Shown: positions 43,295-52,120, counted from the first letter of the stretch. The stretch is DNA of 64,000 nt from Pseudomonadales bacterium (GCA_019634925.1 JAHCAL010000006.1:213519-277518); one strand, 5' to 3'. Program-made: numbers and translations. Notes: a model not told the origin generated them from the sequence alone.

Positions 43295-45070
43295 ATGCAG
43301 GACCTTCCCACCGAAACCGCGCGCGGACGGGCGCTGCATGGCGCGGCGCCCGCCCGAGCCGGCTGGGCGCGCTGGGTGCCGGCCATCGCGATGCTCGCGA
43401 CCTACCGACGCGCATGGCTGCGCCACGATCTCGCCGCCGGCCTCGTGATCACGGCGATGCTGGTGCCGGTCGGGATCGCCTATGCGCAGGCTTCCGGGTT
43501 GCCCGGCATCCACGGGCTGTACGCGACCATCGTCCCGCTCCTCGTGTATGCGATCTTCGGCCCGAGCCGCATCCTCGTGCTCGGGCCGGATTCGGCGCTC
43601 GCGGCACTGATCCTGACGGTCGTGCTCGCCCAGGCGGCGGGCGATCCGGCGCGTGCCGTGGCGATCGGGGGGATGCTCGCGATCGTATCGGGGCTCGTGT
43701 GTGTCCTGGCGGGCGTGGCGCGCATGGGCTTCGTCACGGAGCTGCTCTCGAAGCCGATCCGCTACGGCTACATGAACGGCATCGCGCTCACGGTGATCGT
43801 GAGCCAGTTGCCGACCCTGGTCGGTGCGGAGGTCGTGCGCGACGGACTCGGCACACAGCTGCAGGGGCTGGTCCGCGCGGTCGTCGAAGGCCACCTGCAC
43901 GTGCCGACGCTGCTCATCGGGGTCGGCACCCTGGTGACGATCCTGTTCCTCAAACGGTTTCCACGCGTGCCCGGACTCCTCATCGCGGTGGCGGCCGCGG
44001 CGCTGCTGGTCGCCGTACTCGACCTCGAGGCCGATGCCGGCGTGGCCGTGCTCGGCGCGCTGCCGCACGGGTTGCCCCAATTCGTGGTACCGGTGATCGC
44101 GTTCGAGGACCTGTTCGCGGTGGCCGCGGGTGGCGTGGCGATCGCGCTGGTCTCGTTCGCCGACACCAGCGTGCTGTCCCGCAGCTACGCGGCGCGTCTG
44201 CGCACGCCGGTCGACCCGAACCAGGAGATGGTCGGGCTTGGCGCGGCCAACCTGGCGGCCGGGTTGTTCCAGGGCTTCCCGATCAGCAGCAGTTCCTCGC
44301 GCACACCGGTCGCCGAGGCGGCGGGTGCGCGAACCCAGCTCGCCTGTGTGGTCGGTGCGATCGCGATCATCGCGCTGCTGCTGTTCGCGCCCGGGCTGCT
44401 TGAACACCTTCCGCAGGCCGCACTGGCGGCGGTGGTCATCGCGGCCGCGCTCGGGCTGTTCGAAGTGGCTGACCTGCGCCGGATCTACCGCATCCAGCGC
44501 TGGGAATTCTGGTTGTCCATGAGCTGCTTTGCGGGTGTGGTCCTGTTCGGCGTTCTGGAGGGCATCGGCATCGCCATCGTGATCGCGGTGATCGAGTTCC
44601 TCTGGGACGGTTGGCGTCCGCACTCGGCGGTGCTCGGCCGGGTCGATCAGCTGAAGGGTTACCACGACATCACGCGTTATCCAGCCGCCAGCCGTATTCC
44701 GGGCCTCGTGCTGTTCCGCTGGGACGCGCCGCTGTTCTTCGCCAATGCCGAGCTTTTCCACGCACGGGTACTCGAGGCCGTGGCCGCCTCCCCAACCCCG
44801 GTACGCTGGCTGGTGGTGGCGGCCGAACCGGTGACCAGCGTGGACGTGACGGCGGCGGACATGCTGAGCGAACTCGACGAGGCGCTCAATGAGGCGGACA
44901 TCGAGTTCTGCTTCGCGGAGATGAAGGATCCGGTCAAGGACAAGCTCAAGCGCTTCGGGCTGTTCGCGCGGTTCGGCGCGGAGACGTTCTTCCCGACCGT
45001 GGGCGAGGCGGTCAACGCCTATCTCGCGCAGAGTGGCGTGGCATGGATCGACTGGGAGGAACGCGGCTGA
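43295..45070 (+). CDS. SulP-family anion permease with STAS domain
   Basis: 591 residues. A membrane domain of about 10-14 helices begins at WLRHDLAAGLVITAMLVPVGIAYAQASGLPGIHGLYATIVPLLVYAIFGPSRILVLGPDSALAALI, the SulP signature. The C-terminal STAS domain starts near LKGYHDITRYPAASRIPGLVLFRWDAPLFFANAE and continues with VVAAEPVTSVDVTAADMLSELDEAL. Transports sulfate, bicarbonate or dicarboxylates by symport or exchange. ATG 43295 has GAGAG upstream. Divergent from the beta-helix gene, with 146 bp of shared upstream region. Confidence 0.92.
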   Translation: MQDLPTETARGRALHGAAPARAGWARWVPAIAMLATYRRAWLRHDLAAGLVITAMLVPVGIAYAQASGLPGIHGLYATIVPLLVYAIFGPSRILVLGPDSALAALILTVVLAQAAGDPARAVAIGGMLAIVSGLVCVLAGVARMGFVTELLSKPIRYGYMNGIALTVIVSQLPTLVGAEVVRDGLGTQLQGLVRAVVEGHLHVPTLLIGVGTLVTILFLKRFPRVPGLLIAVAAAALLVAVLDLEADAGVAVLGALPHGLPQFVVPVIAFEDLFAVAAGGVAIALVSFADTSVLSRSYAARLRTPVDPNQEMVGLGAANLAAGLFQGFPISSSSSRTPVAEAAGARTQLACVVGAIAIIALLLFAPGLLEHLPQAALAAVVIAAALGLFEVADLRRIYRIQRWEFWLSMSCFAGVVLFGVLEGIGIAIVIAVIEFLWDGWRPHSAVLGRVDQLKGYHDITRYPAASRIPGLVLFRWDAPLFFANAELFHARVLEAVAASPTPVRWLVVAAEPVTSVDVTAADMLSELDEALNEADIEFCFAEMKDPVKDKLKRFGLFARFGAETFFPTVGEAVNAYLAQSGVAWIDWEERG

Positions 45071-45101
45071 AAAGCGGTCCCCGGCGCGTGGATGGGAAGC
45101 C

Positions 45102-45803
45102 TCAGATGCTGCCGCGATAGCGGTCGTGCAGGATCTTCACGCGCCTGACGTAGGTCTGGGTCTCTTCGAACGGCGGCACCCCACCGTAGCGCTCGACGTT
45201 GGCCGGGCCGGCATTGTACGCGGCGGTCGCGAGCGTGACGTCGCCGTGGTACTGCGCAAGCAGGCCGGCCAGGTAGCGCACGCCGCCGTCGATGTTCTCG
45301 TGTACTTCGGTCGGGTCCTGCACGCCCAGATCGCGCGCGGTGCCTGGCATGAGCTGCATGAGTCCGATCGCACCCTTGTGCGAGCGGGCGTAAGGGTTGA
45401 AGCCCGACTCCGCGTGGATGAGCGCCCGGATCAGGGCCTTGTCGACGCCGTGCTGTTCGGCTGCCGAACTGATCAGTTCCGCATACTTGTCGACGTGCAG
45501 GGGCGTCGAGTGCCAGTCGACGGTCGAGCGCGGGTTGCACGCGTAGCAGGCGAACTCCATGACCTGGTAGGACTGGTTGGCGGGTGCCCGGTCGGTGAAC
45601 ACGGGCACGCCGTCGTCCTGCCGATAGGTAAACACCCTGCGTATCGGTACCGAGCTGCCGTCGCTGAACACCGCGCCGTCTCCGGCCGAGCCGCGGGAGA
45701 TGACCATGCCGTCGGCGCGCGCCAGGCTCGCAAGGCAAAGCGCAGCCGCTGCGGCCGCGAGTCCGATGAGGCGTGTGGTGATCCTTGACTGCCCTGAACG
45801 CAT
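45102..45803 (-). CDS. Lytic transglycosylase (SLT domain)
   Basis: 233 residues. Signal peptide RLIGLAAAAAALCLASLARADG, then a DUF4124-like segment RRVFTYRQDDGVPVFTDRAP, then the SLT lysozyme fold: ALIRALIHAESGFNPYARSHKGAIGLMQLMPGTARDLGV with the catalytic Glu in HAESG (about residue 136), LAGLLAQYHGDVTLATAAYNAGPANVERYGGVPPFEETQTYV. Cleaves peptidoglycan glycan strands in the periplasm. Start ATG 45803 chosen over 45836 because it leaves a shorter n-region; neither has a strong ribosome site. Confidence 0.9.
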   Translation of the reverse strand: MRSGQSRITTRLIGLAAAAAALCLASLARADGMVISRGSAGDGAVFSDGSSVPIRRVFTYRQDDGVPVFTDRAPANQSYQVMEFACYACNPRSTVDWHSTPLHVDKYAELISSAAEQHGVDKALIRALIHAESGFNPYARSHKGAIGLMQLMPGTARDLGVQDPTEVHENIDGGVRYLAGLLAQYHGDVTLATAAYNAGPANVERYGGVPPFEETQTYVRRVKILHDRYRGSI

Positions 45804-45900
45804 CGCGCGAGGTCCTGGCTCCGGGAGGCGCCGCACCAGGGCGCCCGCTCACGGATTGTAGATTCTGCCGTGAAGTGCGATCCGTGTCGCGGTTCACGAA

Positions 45901-45950
45901 GGGGTGGGGCGGTGGCGGGGTGGTGGCGGGGCGGTGGCGGGGAAGGGACG
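45901..45950 (+). repeat. G-rich tandem repeat (possible G-quadruplex)
   Basis: Three copies of GGTGGCGGGG-like units follow GGGGTGGGGC; runs of four G recur every 11 bases. It lies in the gap between the transglycosylase gene and the acyl-CoA dehydrogenase end, just before the duplicated gene end at 45975. On the minus strand the transcript would be C-rich. Confidence 0.75.
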
Positions 45951-45974
45951 GCACTGGCCGCCCCCGAGAAGCCA

Positions 45975-46045
45975 GCGCTTCGCCTCAGGCGGCGAAGCGT
46001 TGCAGGTGCCCGCGCTTCGCCTCAGGCGGCGAAGCGTTGCAGGTG
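45975..46045. repeat. Duplicated 34-bp segment with hairpins at the acyl-CoA dehydrogenase end
   Basis: The 34-bp segment beginning GCGCTTCGCCTCAGG at 45975-46008 is repeated exactly at 46012-46045, a 37-bp period. The second copy contains the stop and last codons (HLQRFAA) of the acyl-CoA dehydrogenase gene; the first is a copy after the stop. Each holds the inverted pair GCTTCGCC/GGCGAAGC, so the mRNA ends in two consecutive stems, perhaps a terminator. Confidence 0.9.
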
Positions 46046-47146
46046 ATAGTCCGTGTTGCCGAACTGGCTCTCGATCACCAGCATGCGCTTGAAGTAGTGG
46101 CCGATGCGCAGCTCCTCGGTCATGCCCATGCCGCCGTGCAGCTGGACCGCGTTCTCGCCGATGAAGATGCCGGACCTTCCCACCAGGTGTTTCAGGGCGT
46201 GTACGGTGCGCTGCGCAGTCGGGCTGGTGCCCTGCGCGACCTCGAGGGTGGCGCGGTACAGCAGGGACTTGCACTGTTCGTACTCCATGAACATGTCCAC
46301 CATACGGTGCTGGAGTACCTGGAAGTCCGCCAGGGGGTGGTCGAACTGCACCCGCTCCTGGGTGTAGGCGACGGTGTCCTTGTACAGGACTTCCATCGCA
46401 CCGATCGCTTCGGCCGCGAGTGCCAGGATCGCGTCGTTCGCGACGGCGGTCAGGATCGGGTAACCCTGGTCGATCGTGCCGATCACCCGGCTGGCCGGGA
46501 CCCGCACGTCTTTCAGAGTGATTTCCGCCGCACGCAGTCCGTCGACGGTCGGGAAGCCGTCGCGCTTGATACCCTCCGCATCCATGTCGACCAGGAACAG
46601 GCTGATCCCGCCGGTATCGGCCTGACCGCCACTGGTCCGGGCCGAGACCACGACCTGATGCGCACTGCCACCGTGGAGCACCATCGACTTGTGACCGTTC
46701 AGGACGTAGTCGGCGCCGTCGCTGCGAGCGTTCGTCACCACGTCGTGCAGGTCGAACCGGCTCTGGGGTTCCGCATAGGCGAGCGCCAGCTGCCGGCTGC
46801 CGTCGATCACGCCGGGCAGGATCTCTGTACGGAGCGCTGCGGAACCGCGCTTCACCGCGCCGCCGCCCATGACGATGCTGGCGAGGTAGGGTTCGAGCAC
46901 CAGGCCTTTGCCGAACTGCTCCATGAGGACCATGGTGTCGATCTGGTTGCCGCCGAAGCCGCCGTCTTCCGCGTCGAACGGCAGCGCGAGCCAGCCGAGT
47001 TCGGCCATCGTGGACCAATGCGTCTCGCTGAAGCCGAGTTTGCCGGCGGCGAGTTTCTGGCGCGCGTCGAGTGGGTAGTTGTCCTGGACGAAGCGCGCGA
47101 TGCTTTCCTGGATGAGCCTCTGCTCGGACGAAAGTTCGAAATTCAT
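46022..47146 (-). CDS. Acyl-CoA dehydrogenase, second subunit of a heteromeric pair
   Basis: 374 residues. MNFELSSEQRLIQESIARFVQDNYPLDARQKL at the start, LALPFDAEDGGFGGNQIDTMVLMEQFGKGLVLEPYLA, VLNGHKSMVLHGG, RVQFDHPLADFQVLQHRMVDMFMEYEQCKSLLYRAT and the closing AVQLHGGMGMTEELRIGHYFKRMLVI. ATG 47146 overlaps the stop of the preceding dehydrogenase (ATGA). Two different ACAD genes in tandem commonly form an alpha2beta2 enzyme for bulky side chains, as in sterol catabolism; this is inferred from context. The 3' end is duplicated. Confidence 0.9.
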   Translation of the reverse strand: MNFELSSEQRLIQESIARFVQDNYPLDARQKLAAGKLGFSETHWSTMAELGWLALPFDAEDGGFGGNQIDTMVLMEQFGKGLVLEPYLASIVMGGGAVKRGSAALRTEILPGVIDGSRQLALAYAEPQSRFDLHDVVTNARSDGADYVLNGHKSMVLHGGSAHQVVVSARTSGGQADTGGISLFLVDMDAEGIKRDGFPTVDGLRAAEITLKDVRVPASRVIGTIDQGYPILTAVANDAILALAAEAIGAMEVLYKDTVAYTQERVQFDHPLADFQVLQHRMVDMFMEYEQCKSLLYRATLEVAQGTSPTAQRTVHALKHLVGRSGIFIGENAVQLHGGMGMTEELRIGHYFKRMLVIESQFGNTDYHLQRFAA

Positions 47147-48312
47147 GCCTGCGACCTCTTGATGCCGAGTACGTTCTTGGCGATGACGTCCTTCTGGACC
47201 TCGCTCGCGCCGCCGTAGATGGTGTAGGCGCGGCTCGCCAGGTAACCGGACATGCCGCCGCGCGCGAATTTCGGGCCCGGCTGGCTCGCGCCCCACGCGG
47301 CGGCGTACAGGCCGGCGGCCTCGACCGTGAGTTTCTGGATGCGCTGCTGGATCTCGGTGCCCTTGAGCTTCAGGATCGAGGACTCCGGTCCGGGCGCGGC
47401 GCCGGCCTGGGCGCTCGCGAGGCTGCGCAGTTCGGTGAATTCAGCGGCGAGCAGGTCGATCTCGAGCGCGGCCACCTTGGCGCGGAAGTCCGGGTCGTCC
47501 AGCAGCGTGCCGTTGCCGCGCGGTACCGAAGCGGCGTTGGCCTTCAGACCCTCGAGCGCCACCAGCGAGCGCGAAATGCCGGCGAGGCCGGTGCGTTCGT
47601 GCTGCAGCAGTCCCTTCGCATAGGTCCAGCCCTTGCCTTCCTCACCGATCCGGTTTTCGACCGGAACCTTGACGTCGGTGATGAAGACCGAGTTGACGCT
47701 ATGTGCGCCGCCCAGGGTGATGATCGGCTTCACCTCGATGCCGGGCTGCTTCATCGGGAAGAGCAGGAAGGTGATGCCGTCCTGCTTGCGCCCGGAATCG
47801 TCGGTGCGTGTCAGGCAGAACATCCAGTCGGCGATGTGCGCGGCGGTGGTCCAGATTTTCTGGCCGTTGACCACGTAATGGGTGCCGTCGGCCGACAGCA
47901 CGGCCTTTGTCTTGAGCGAGGCGAGGTCGGAGCCGGCGCCCGGTTCCGAGTAGCCCTGACACCAGTTCACCTTGCGTGCGCGGATGTCCGGCAGGAACCG
48001 TTCCTGCTGCGCCTTGTTGCCGTAACCCATGATGATGGGCGCGACCATGCCGACGCCGAACGGCATGTCCCAGGGTAGCGTGGCCCGGGCGGTCTCCTGC
48101 TCCCAGATGTAGTGCTGGGTGGGGCTCCAGCCCGGCCCGCCGAATTCCTTCGGCCACTTGGGGACGTCCCAGCCGCCTTTCGCCGCGGCCTTCGCGAACC
48201 AGTCGAGGCGCCACTTCGCGTAGTCCTCGCCGGGCTTGTAGGCATTGTCGCGGAAGAACTGGCGGACTTCTTCGCGGAACGAGAGATCGCTGGCACTGAG
48301 TTCGATGTCCAT
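47143..48312 (-). CDS. Acyl-CoA dehydrogenase, first subunit of a heteromeric pair
   Basis: 389 residues. Signature blocks: WPKEFGGPGWSPTQHYIWEQETARATLPWDMPFGVGMVAPIIMGYG, CQGYSEPGAGSDLASLKTKAVLSADGTHYVVNGQKIWTTAAHIADWMFCLTRTD (FAD-binding motif YSEPGAGSDLA), and the C-terminal IYGGASEVQKDVIAKNVLGI, all typical of the FadE-like ACADs. ATG 48312. Divergent from a TetR regulator across a 105-bp region that holds a 9-bp inverted repeat, a candidate operator. The overlap with the downstream gene suggests both subunits are made in equal amounts. Confidence 0.92.
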   Translation of the reverse strand: MDIELSASDLSFREEVRQFFRDNAYKPGEDYAKWRLDWFAKAAAKGGWDVPKWPKEFGGPGWSPTQHYIWEQETARATLPWDMPFGVGMVAPIIMGYGNKAQQERFLPDIRARKVNWCQGYSEPGAGSDLASLKTKAVLSADGTHYVVNGQKIWTTAAHIADWMFCLTRTDDSGRKQDGITFLLFPMKQPGIEVKPIITLGGAHSVNSVFITDVKVPVENRIGEEGKGWTYAKGLLQHERTGLAGISRSLVALEGLKANAASVPRGNGTLLDDPDFRAKVAALEIDLLAAEFTELRSLASAQAGAAPGPESSILKLKGTEIQQRIQKLTVEAAGLYAAAWGASQPGPKFARGGMSGYLASRAYTIYGGASEVQKDVIAKNVLGIKRSQA

Positions 48313-48365
48313 GGCCGGTCCCGGTTTGGAATGACGGCCGGGAGCATACCCAAGACCCGAATCTT

Positions 48366-48388
48366 TTACTAGAACGGAATTCTAGTAA
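48366..48388. promoter_or_regulatory. Palindromic operator candidate between TetR gene and ACAD operon
   Basis: A perfect 9-bp inverted repeat, TTACTAGAA and TTCTAGTAA, separated by CGGAA, stands 29 bp before the TetR start and 53 bp before the ACAD start. TetR dimers bind such sites, so it could control both directions. No other palindrome is present in this interval. Confidence 0.75.
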
Positions 48389-48417
48389 CCGGCCGCGGGT
48401 CCGGTTAGGATGCAGCC

Positions 48418-49197
48418 ATGCAAAGGCGAACGCGGGCGGCACAGGAACCCAGGGCGGCGACACTCGAACGCCGCGCCAGCGTGCTCGCGGCGGCGCTCGA
48501 CTGCTTCGACCGACTCGGTCTCGAGGGCACCACCATCCAGGACATCCAGCGCGCCGCGAACTGCAGCGTCGGCAGCCTTTATCACCACTTCGGCAGCAAG
48601 GAAGGCATCGCGGAAGAACTCTTCATGGCGGGCATCCAGCGCTTCAATGCCGGTATGCTGCGCAGGTTGCGCCGGTGCGGCGATGCCGAGGAGAGCGTCA
48701 AGGCCGTGGTCCGCTTCTCCTGCGACTGGACCACCAGGAACCGTGCGCTGGCGAGTTACCTCCACTCGCGCGACATCGACTTCTCGGCAGACGCGCGCGC
48801 GCGCCTGAAGGAGATCTACCGCGCGTACCTGGGCGAGATATTCGTATGGTTCGCGCCGTTCGTGGCGCGCGGGGAGATGCGCGCGCTGCCGCGGGATACG
48901 TATGTGCCGCTGATCAGCGGGCCGATCCAGGAATACCTGCGGCGCTGGCTCTCGGGCCATTACGAGCGATCGCCCGGCGGCGTCCGCGAACTGTTCGCCG
49001 AAGCCGCCTGGCGTGCGGTGCGCGGCAATCCGGCCGAGAGGACGCCCGGCCTGGCATCCAGGGCGCTGGGCAGCGGCAGTGGGGTTCAGCCGCCGGTCGG
49101 TACCGGGGGGACTGGCAACTCCCTGGGCGCTTGTCCGGGCCCAGATGGGCCGGGCCCAGATGGGCCGGGCGCCGATGCGCCGGGCTCGAAACGGTAG
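48418..49197 (+). CDS. TetR/AcrR family transcriptional regulator
   Basis: 259 residues. Helix-turn-helix domain: RRASVLAAALDCFDRLGLEGTTIQDIQRAANCSVGSLYHHFGSKEGIAEELFMAGIQRF (about residues 19-78). The ligand domain extends to about residue 200. The last 50 residues are low complexity (three PGPDG-type units encoded by 15-bp direct repeats at 49135-49179) and lie opposite the 3' end of the cytochrome gene. Probably represses the divergent acyl-CoA dehydrogenase operon and itself, with an acyl-CoA or related effector. Confidence 0.88.
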   Translation: MQRRTRAAQEPRAATLERRASVLAAALDCFDRLGLEGTTIQDIQRAANCSVGSLYHHFGSKEGIAEELFMAGIQRFNAGMLRRLRRCGDAEESVKAVVRFSCDWTTRNRALASYLHSRDIDFSADARARLKEIYRAYLGEIFVWFAPFVARGEMRALPRDTYVPLISGPIQEYLRRWLSGHYERSPGGVRELFAEAAWRAVRGNPAERTPGLASRALGSGSGVQPPVGTGGTGNSLGACPGPDGPGPDGPGADAPGSKR

Positions 49198-49721
49198 ACG
49201 CCAAAGCGCACGTATGGGAACTCGACCGGCGCGCCGGGTGCGGTGCGTGCGGGAATAACGCGTGCGACCGGCGCGAGGCTCTTCAGGTAGGCGGCGATCG
49301 CCCGCAGGTCTTCGCGCTTCAGCGCCGCGTAGTTCGCGGACGGCATGACGGGCAGGTTCTGGTGGCCGTCGCGGCTGACGCCGGTGCGCATGGCACGGAC
49401 TATGTCCTCCTGGCTCCAGCGTCCGAGTCCGGTGTCCGGATCGGGGGTCAGGTTGGGAGAGAAAGCGAGGCCCGGCGTCTCGTCCGGGCCGGTGTACGCG
49501 GACCAGGCAATACCGATCCGGGAACCGGCGAGCGCCGGCCCAGAGGGTGTCTGGCCGGTCAGGTAGCCTTCGGTGTGACAGCGTGCGCACCCGAGCAGGT
49601 TGACCAGGTATTCGCCGCGCTCCACCGCCGCGCGGGTGGGACGCGGCTCGGCGGCCGGTGCGGACGCGGCAAAGGCAATGAGCGCGATGAGTCCGATGGG
49701 CAGCAGGCGGATGGCACGCAC
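49086..49721 (-). CDS. Mono-haem c-type cytochrome
   Basis: 211 residues. Signal peptide RAIRLLPIGLIALIAFAASAPAAEP, then ERGEYLVNLLGCARCHTEGYLTGQTPSGPALAG with a single CxxCH haem site (about residue 46), PDTGLGRWSQEDIVRAMRTGVSRDGHQNLPVMPSANYAALKREDLRAIAAYLKSL, the Met-containing region typical of cytochrome c subunits of dehydrogenases. Start GTG 49721 with GGAG about 13 nt upstream. The last 112 bp overlap the TetR gene on the opposite strand, in the repeat-rich part. Likely periplasmic electron transfer to an unknown partner. Confidence 0.82.
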   Translation of the reverse strand: MRAIRLLPIGLIALIAFAASAPAAEPRPTRAAVERGEYLVNLLGCARCHTEGYLTGQTPSGPALAGSRIGIAWSAYTGPDETPGLAFSPNLTPDPDTGLGRWSQEDIVRAMRTGVSRDGHQNLPVMPSANYAALKREDLRAIAAYLKSLAPVARVIPARTAPGAPVEFPYVRFGVYRFEPGASAPGPSGPGPSGPGQAPRELPVPPVPTGG

Positions 49722-49935
49722 GACGGCGGATCGCTCCGGGGGTGATGTGGTCGTATGGTGCCCGAAAGTGCCAGCACCCGGAAGCCGCGGCCGGTGCGGC
49801 GCGAGCCCGGTGCGGGGCGGGGCCGTGGTGCCGGCGCGCGGTAGGGACGCCTCGTGTGTCGGGCGGCCACTCGCGGGCGCTCGTGGTAAATGCTGCTTGC
49901 CCAGTCTTTTTGCTCGGTCTTCTGGGAGGCGACGG

Positions 49936-50595
49936 ATGGAACTCGATCGACAGCTGCGTGAGCGCATGGCCGCCCGACTGCGTGCATTTTCCGTGCGCAC
50001 CGCAGCACCCGCCGCGGCGCGTCGTGCGGCGGTCGCGGTCCTGGTGGCCGAGGTCGGACACGGCGCGGAGCTGCCCGGGCTGCCGCGGCATGCCGATTGG
50101 CAGACTTCGGCCGCGCTGGTGCTGACCCGTCGGGCCGCACACCTGCGCAATCATCCGGGCCAGTGGGCGTTTCCGGGCGGGCGGCTCGACGGGCGCGAGA
50201 CCGCGACCGAGGCGGCCCTGCGCGAAATGCGCGAGGAAATCGGGGTCGACCTGCCGCCCACGGCGGTGCTGGGCCAGCTCGACGATTTCGTGACGCGCTC
50301 CGGTTTCGTGATCACACCCGTGGTGATCTGGGGCGGCAGCGATCTGGCGGTCAAGCCCGATCCGGCGGAAGTGGCTTCCGTCCACCGGATACCCTTGACC
50401 GAGTTCCTGCGCGAGGACGCGCCGCGGCTCGATCCGGCGGACGGGGAGGGCCATCCGATCCTGCGCATGCCGGTCGGTGACGACCACATCGCCGCGCCGA
50501 CCGCCGCGCTCATCTACCAGTTCCGCGAAGTCTGCCTGCTCGGTCGAGCGACCCGCGTCGCGCACTTCGAGCAACCGGCGTTCGCGTGGCGCTGA
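49936..50595 (+). CDS. Nudix hydrolase, CoA pyrophosphatase (NudL-type)
   Basis: 219 residues. The Nudix box is GGRLDGRETATEAALREMREEIGVDL (residues about 80-105, all acidic metal ligands present), preceded by LVLTRRAAHLRNHPGQWAFPGG, the string specific to CoA-hydrolysing members. It splits CoA into phosphopantetheine and 3',5'-ADP. ATG 49936 has GGGAGG 7 nt upstream. Runs toward the AstE/AspA gene, 25 bp apart. Confidence 0.9.
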   Translation: MELDRQLRERMAARLRAFSVRTAAPAAARRAAVAVLVAEVGHGAELPGLPRHADWQTSAALVLTRRAAHLRNHPGQWAFPGGRLDGRETATEAALREMREEIGVDLPPTAVLGQLDDFVTRSGFVITPVVIWGGSDLAVKPDPAEVASVHRIPLTEFLREDAPRLDPADGEGHPILRMPVGDDHIAAPTAALIYQFREVCLLGRATRVAHFEQPAFAWR

Positions 50596-50620
50596 GCGCC
50601 CGTGCGCCGTACGCGCACGG

Positions 50621-52120
50621 TCAGTGCTGTTCGATGTCCGGCTCGACTTCGGCGGCTTCGTAGTCGGACTCCGGCTCCACGGGTGCTTCCAGGGCATCCT
50701 CGACGGCCGACTCGATGCCGATGTGGAAAGTGGCGTACCCCGGCATCACGAACTGGTCCAGCGCCATGCCGATGACGCGGCCCCGGAACGGCGAGCGGAT
50801 CTGCTGTTGCTGGTTGGTGAGCGGATCGATGACGGTGCCGAGCAGATCGCCGATCGCGACCTGGTGTCCGAGCGGCACCTTGCCGGACAGGATGCCGCCG
50901 TGGTCGGCGCGCACCCAGCGCGACTGGTAGTAGACCGGCTCGGTCGGGTCCGCCTGGCGCTGTTCGCCATGCATGCCCATCGACTGCATCAGTGCCTGGA
51001 TGCCGCGCACGCTGTGTGCCACCGCCTCTTGCTGGACCTGCATCGGGCCCCCGGCCTCGAGCGTGACCGCGGGAATGCCCGCCTGGGTCGCGGCCCAGCG
51101 CAGTGTGCCTTCCTCGCCGGGACTGTGCAGGACCACCGTCGCGCCGAAGCCCTCGGCGATGGTGAGACTGCCCGGATCGTTCAGGTTGGCGCGCAACTGC
51201 GGCAGATTGGTGCGGTGGAATGACCCGGTGTGCAGGTCCACCAGCGAATTGCAATGCACGATCACGTTGTAGAACAGTGAATGGGCGATCCGTGAGGCGG
51301 AGCTGCCGGAGGGATTGCCCGGGAAGAACCGGTTGAGATCACGCCGGTCCGGCAGGTAGCGCGAGCCGCGGTTGAAGCCCTGGATGTTGACGATCGGCAC
51401 GCCGATGACGGTGCCGGAGAGTTCGGTCGGGTCGAGATCGTGCAGGATGCGGCGGACCGTCTCGATGCCGTTCAGTTCGTCGCCGTGTACAGCCGCGGTC
51501 AGGCACAGCACAGGACCGCGGCGCGCACCGTGCGCGACCAGCACGGTGGAGGCCAGCGAGCCGCTCGCGAAGGTCTGGCTCGGCTCCCAGGCGAGCATTG
51601 CGAACGTGCCCGGCGTCACGCTTTGCCCGAGCAGGCGCAGTGCGGCAGGCTCCGGCAGGCTCACTTCCACCGGTGCCGGATGCGCGCGCGCGGGGTCCTC
51701 GAGGTCTGGTGTGCCAGACTCGGCGAACTCCGCGACCGGCACGATCGTCACCGTCGGATGAATCGGCGGCGCGGCAGGCGGGGCGAGTCCCGGCCCTGTG
51801 GGGCCGACTGCGTCGGCGGGACCCGGTGGCGGCGCGGCGACGGTGCGCCGGGCGGGCGGGATCACCGTGACCGTTGGATGGAGCGGTGGCGCGAGCCGGG
51901 GCGGCGCGACCAGCATGTCCGGGGTACGCGCCGCGGCCGGTGCGGCGAGCATGCCGCTACCGATGCCGATCGCGATGCCGATACCGATACCGATGCTGGG
52001 GAGCAGGGCGATCGCGAGCGCAGCGGCACACGTCCGCGCACCATTGCGGGGCAAGCGGCGCGCGCATCGATGTCGCATCCGCCCGGATCGAGTGCCGGCT
52101 GCTCGAGGATCCGTCGTCAT
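50621..52120 (-). CDS. Succinylglutamate desuccinylase/aspartoacylase-family protein, exported
   Basis: 499 residues. After a hydrophobic N-terminal segment (AALAIALLPSIGIGIGIAIGIGSGMLAAPA) comes a Pro-rich region with two copies of the same short string, HPTVT-hydrophobic (residues about 80-135). The catalytic domain (about 180-420) has the zinc site AAVHGDELNGIETVRR plus SLVDLHTGSFHRTN, and the end EAGGPMQVQQEA. The C-terminal barrel GILSGKVPLGHQVAIGDLLGTVIDP fits AstE/AspA. ATG 52120 has no ribosome site; TATACT lies 7 nt before it, so the mRNA may be leaderless. Cleaves an acyl-amino acid or similar amide; substrate unknown. Confidence 0.82.
   Translation of the reverse strand: MTTDPRAAGTRSGRMRHRCARRLPRNGARTCAAALAIALLPSIGIGIGIAIGIGSGMLAAPAAARTPDMLVAPPRLAPPLHPTVTVIPPARRTVAAPPPGPADAVGPTGPGLAPPAAPPIHPTVTIVPVAEFAESGTPDLEDPARAHPAPVEVSLPEPAALRLLGQSVTPGTFAMLAWEPSQTFASGSLASTVLVAHGARRGPVLCLTAAVHGDELNGIETVRRILHDLDPTELSGTVIGVPIVNIQGFNRGSRYLPDRRDLNRFFPGNPSGSSASRIAHSLFYNVIVHCNSLVDLHTGSFHRTNLPQLRANLNDPGSLTIAEGFGATVVLHSPGEEGTLRWAATQAGIPAVTLEAGGPMQVQQEAVAHSVRGIQALMQSMGMHGEQRQADPTEPVYYQSRWVRADHGGILSGKVPLGHQVAIGDLLGTVIDPLTNQQQQIRSPFRGRVIGMALDQFVMPGYATFHIGIESAVEDALEAPVEPESDYEAAEVEPDIEQH

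Noticed and set aside
45901..45950. Regulatory G-quadruplex controlling the acyl-CoA dehydrogenase
   Set aside because: It lies after the gene end, and nothing in the sequence ties it to expression; kept only as a repeat.
49600..49935. Upstream extension of the Nudix frame
   Set aside because: Lies across the cytochrome gene; the Nudix similarity and the ribosome site start at 49936.
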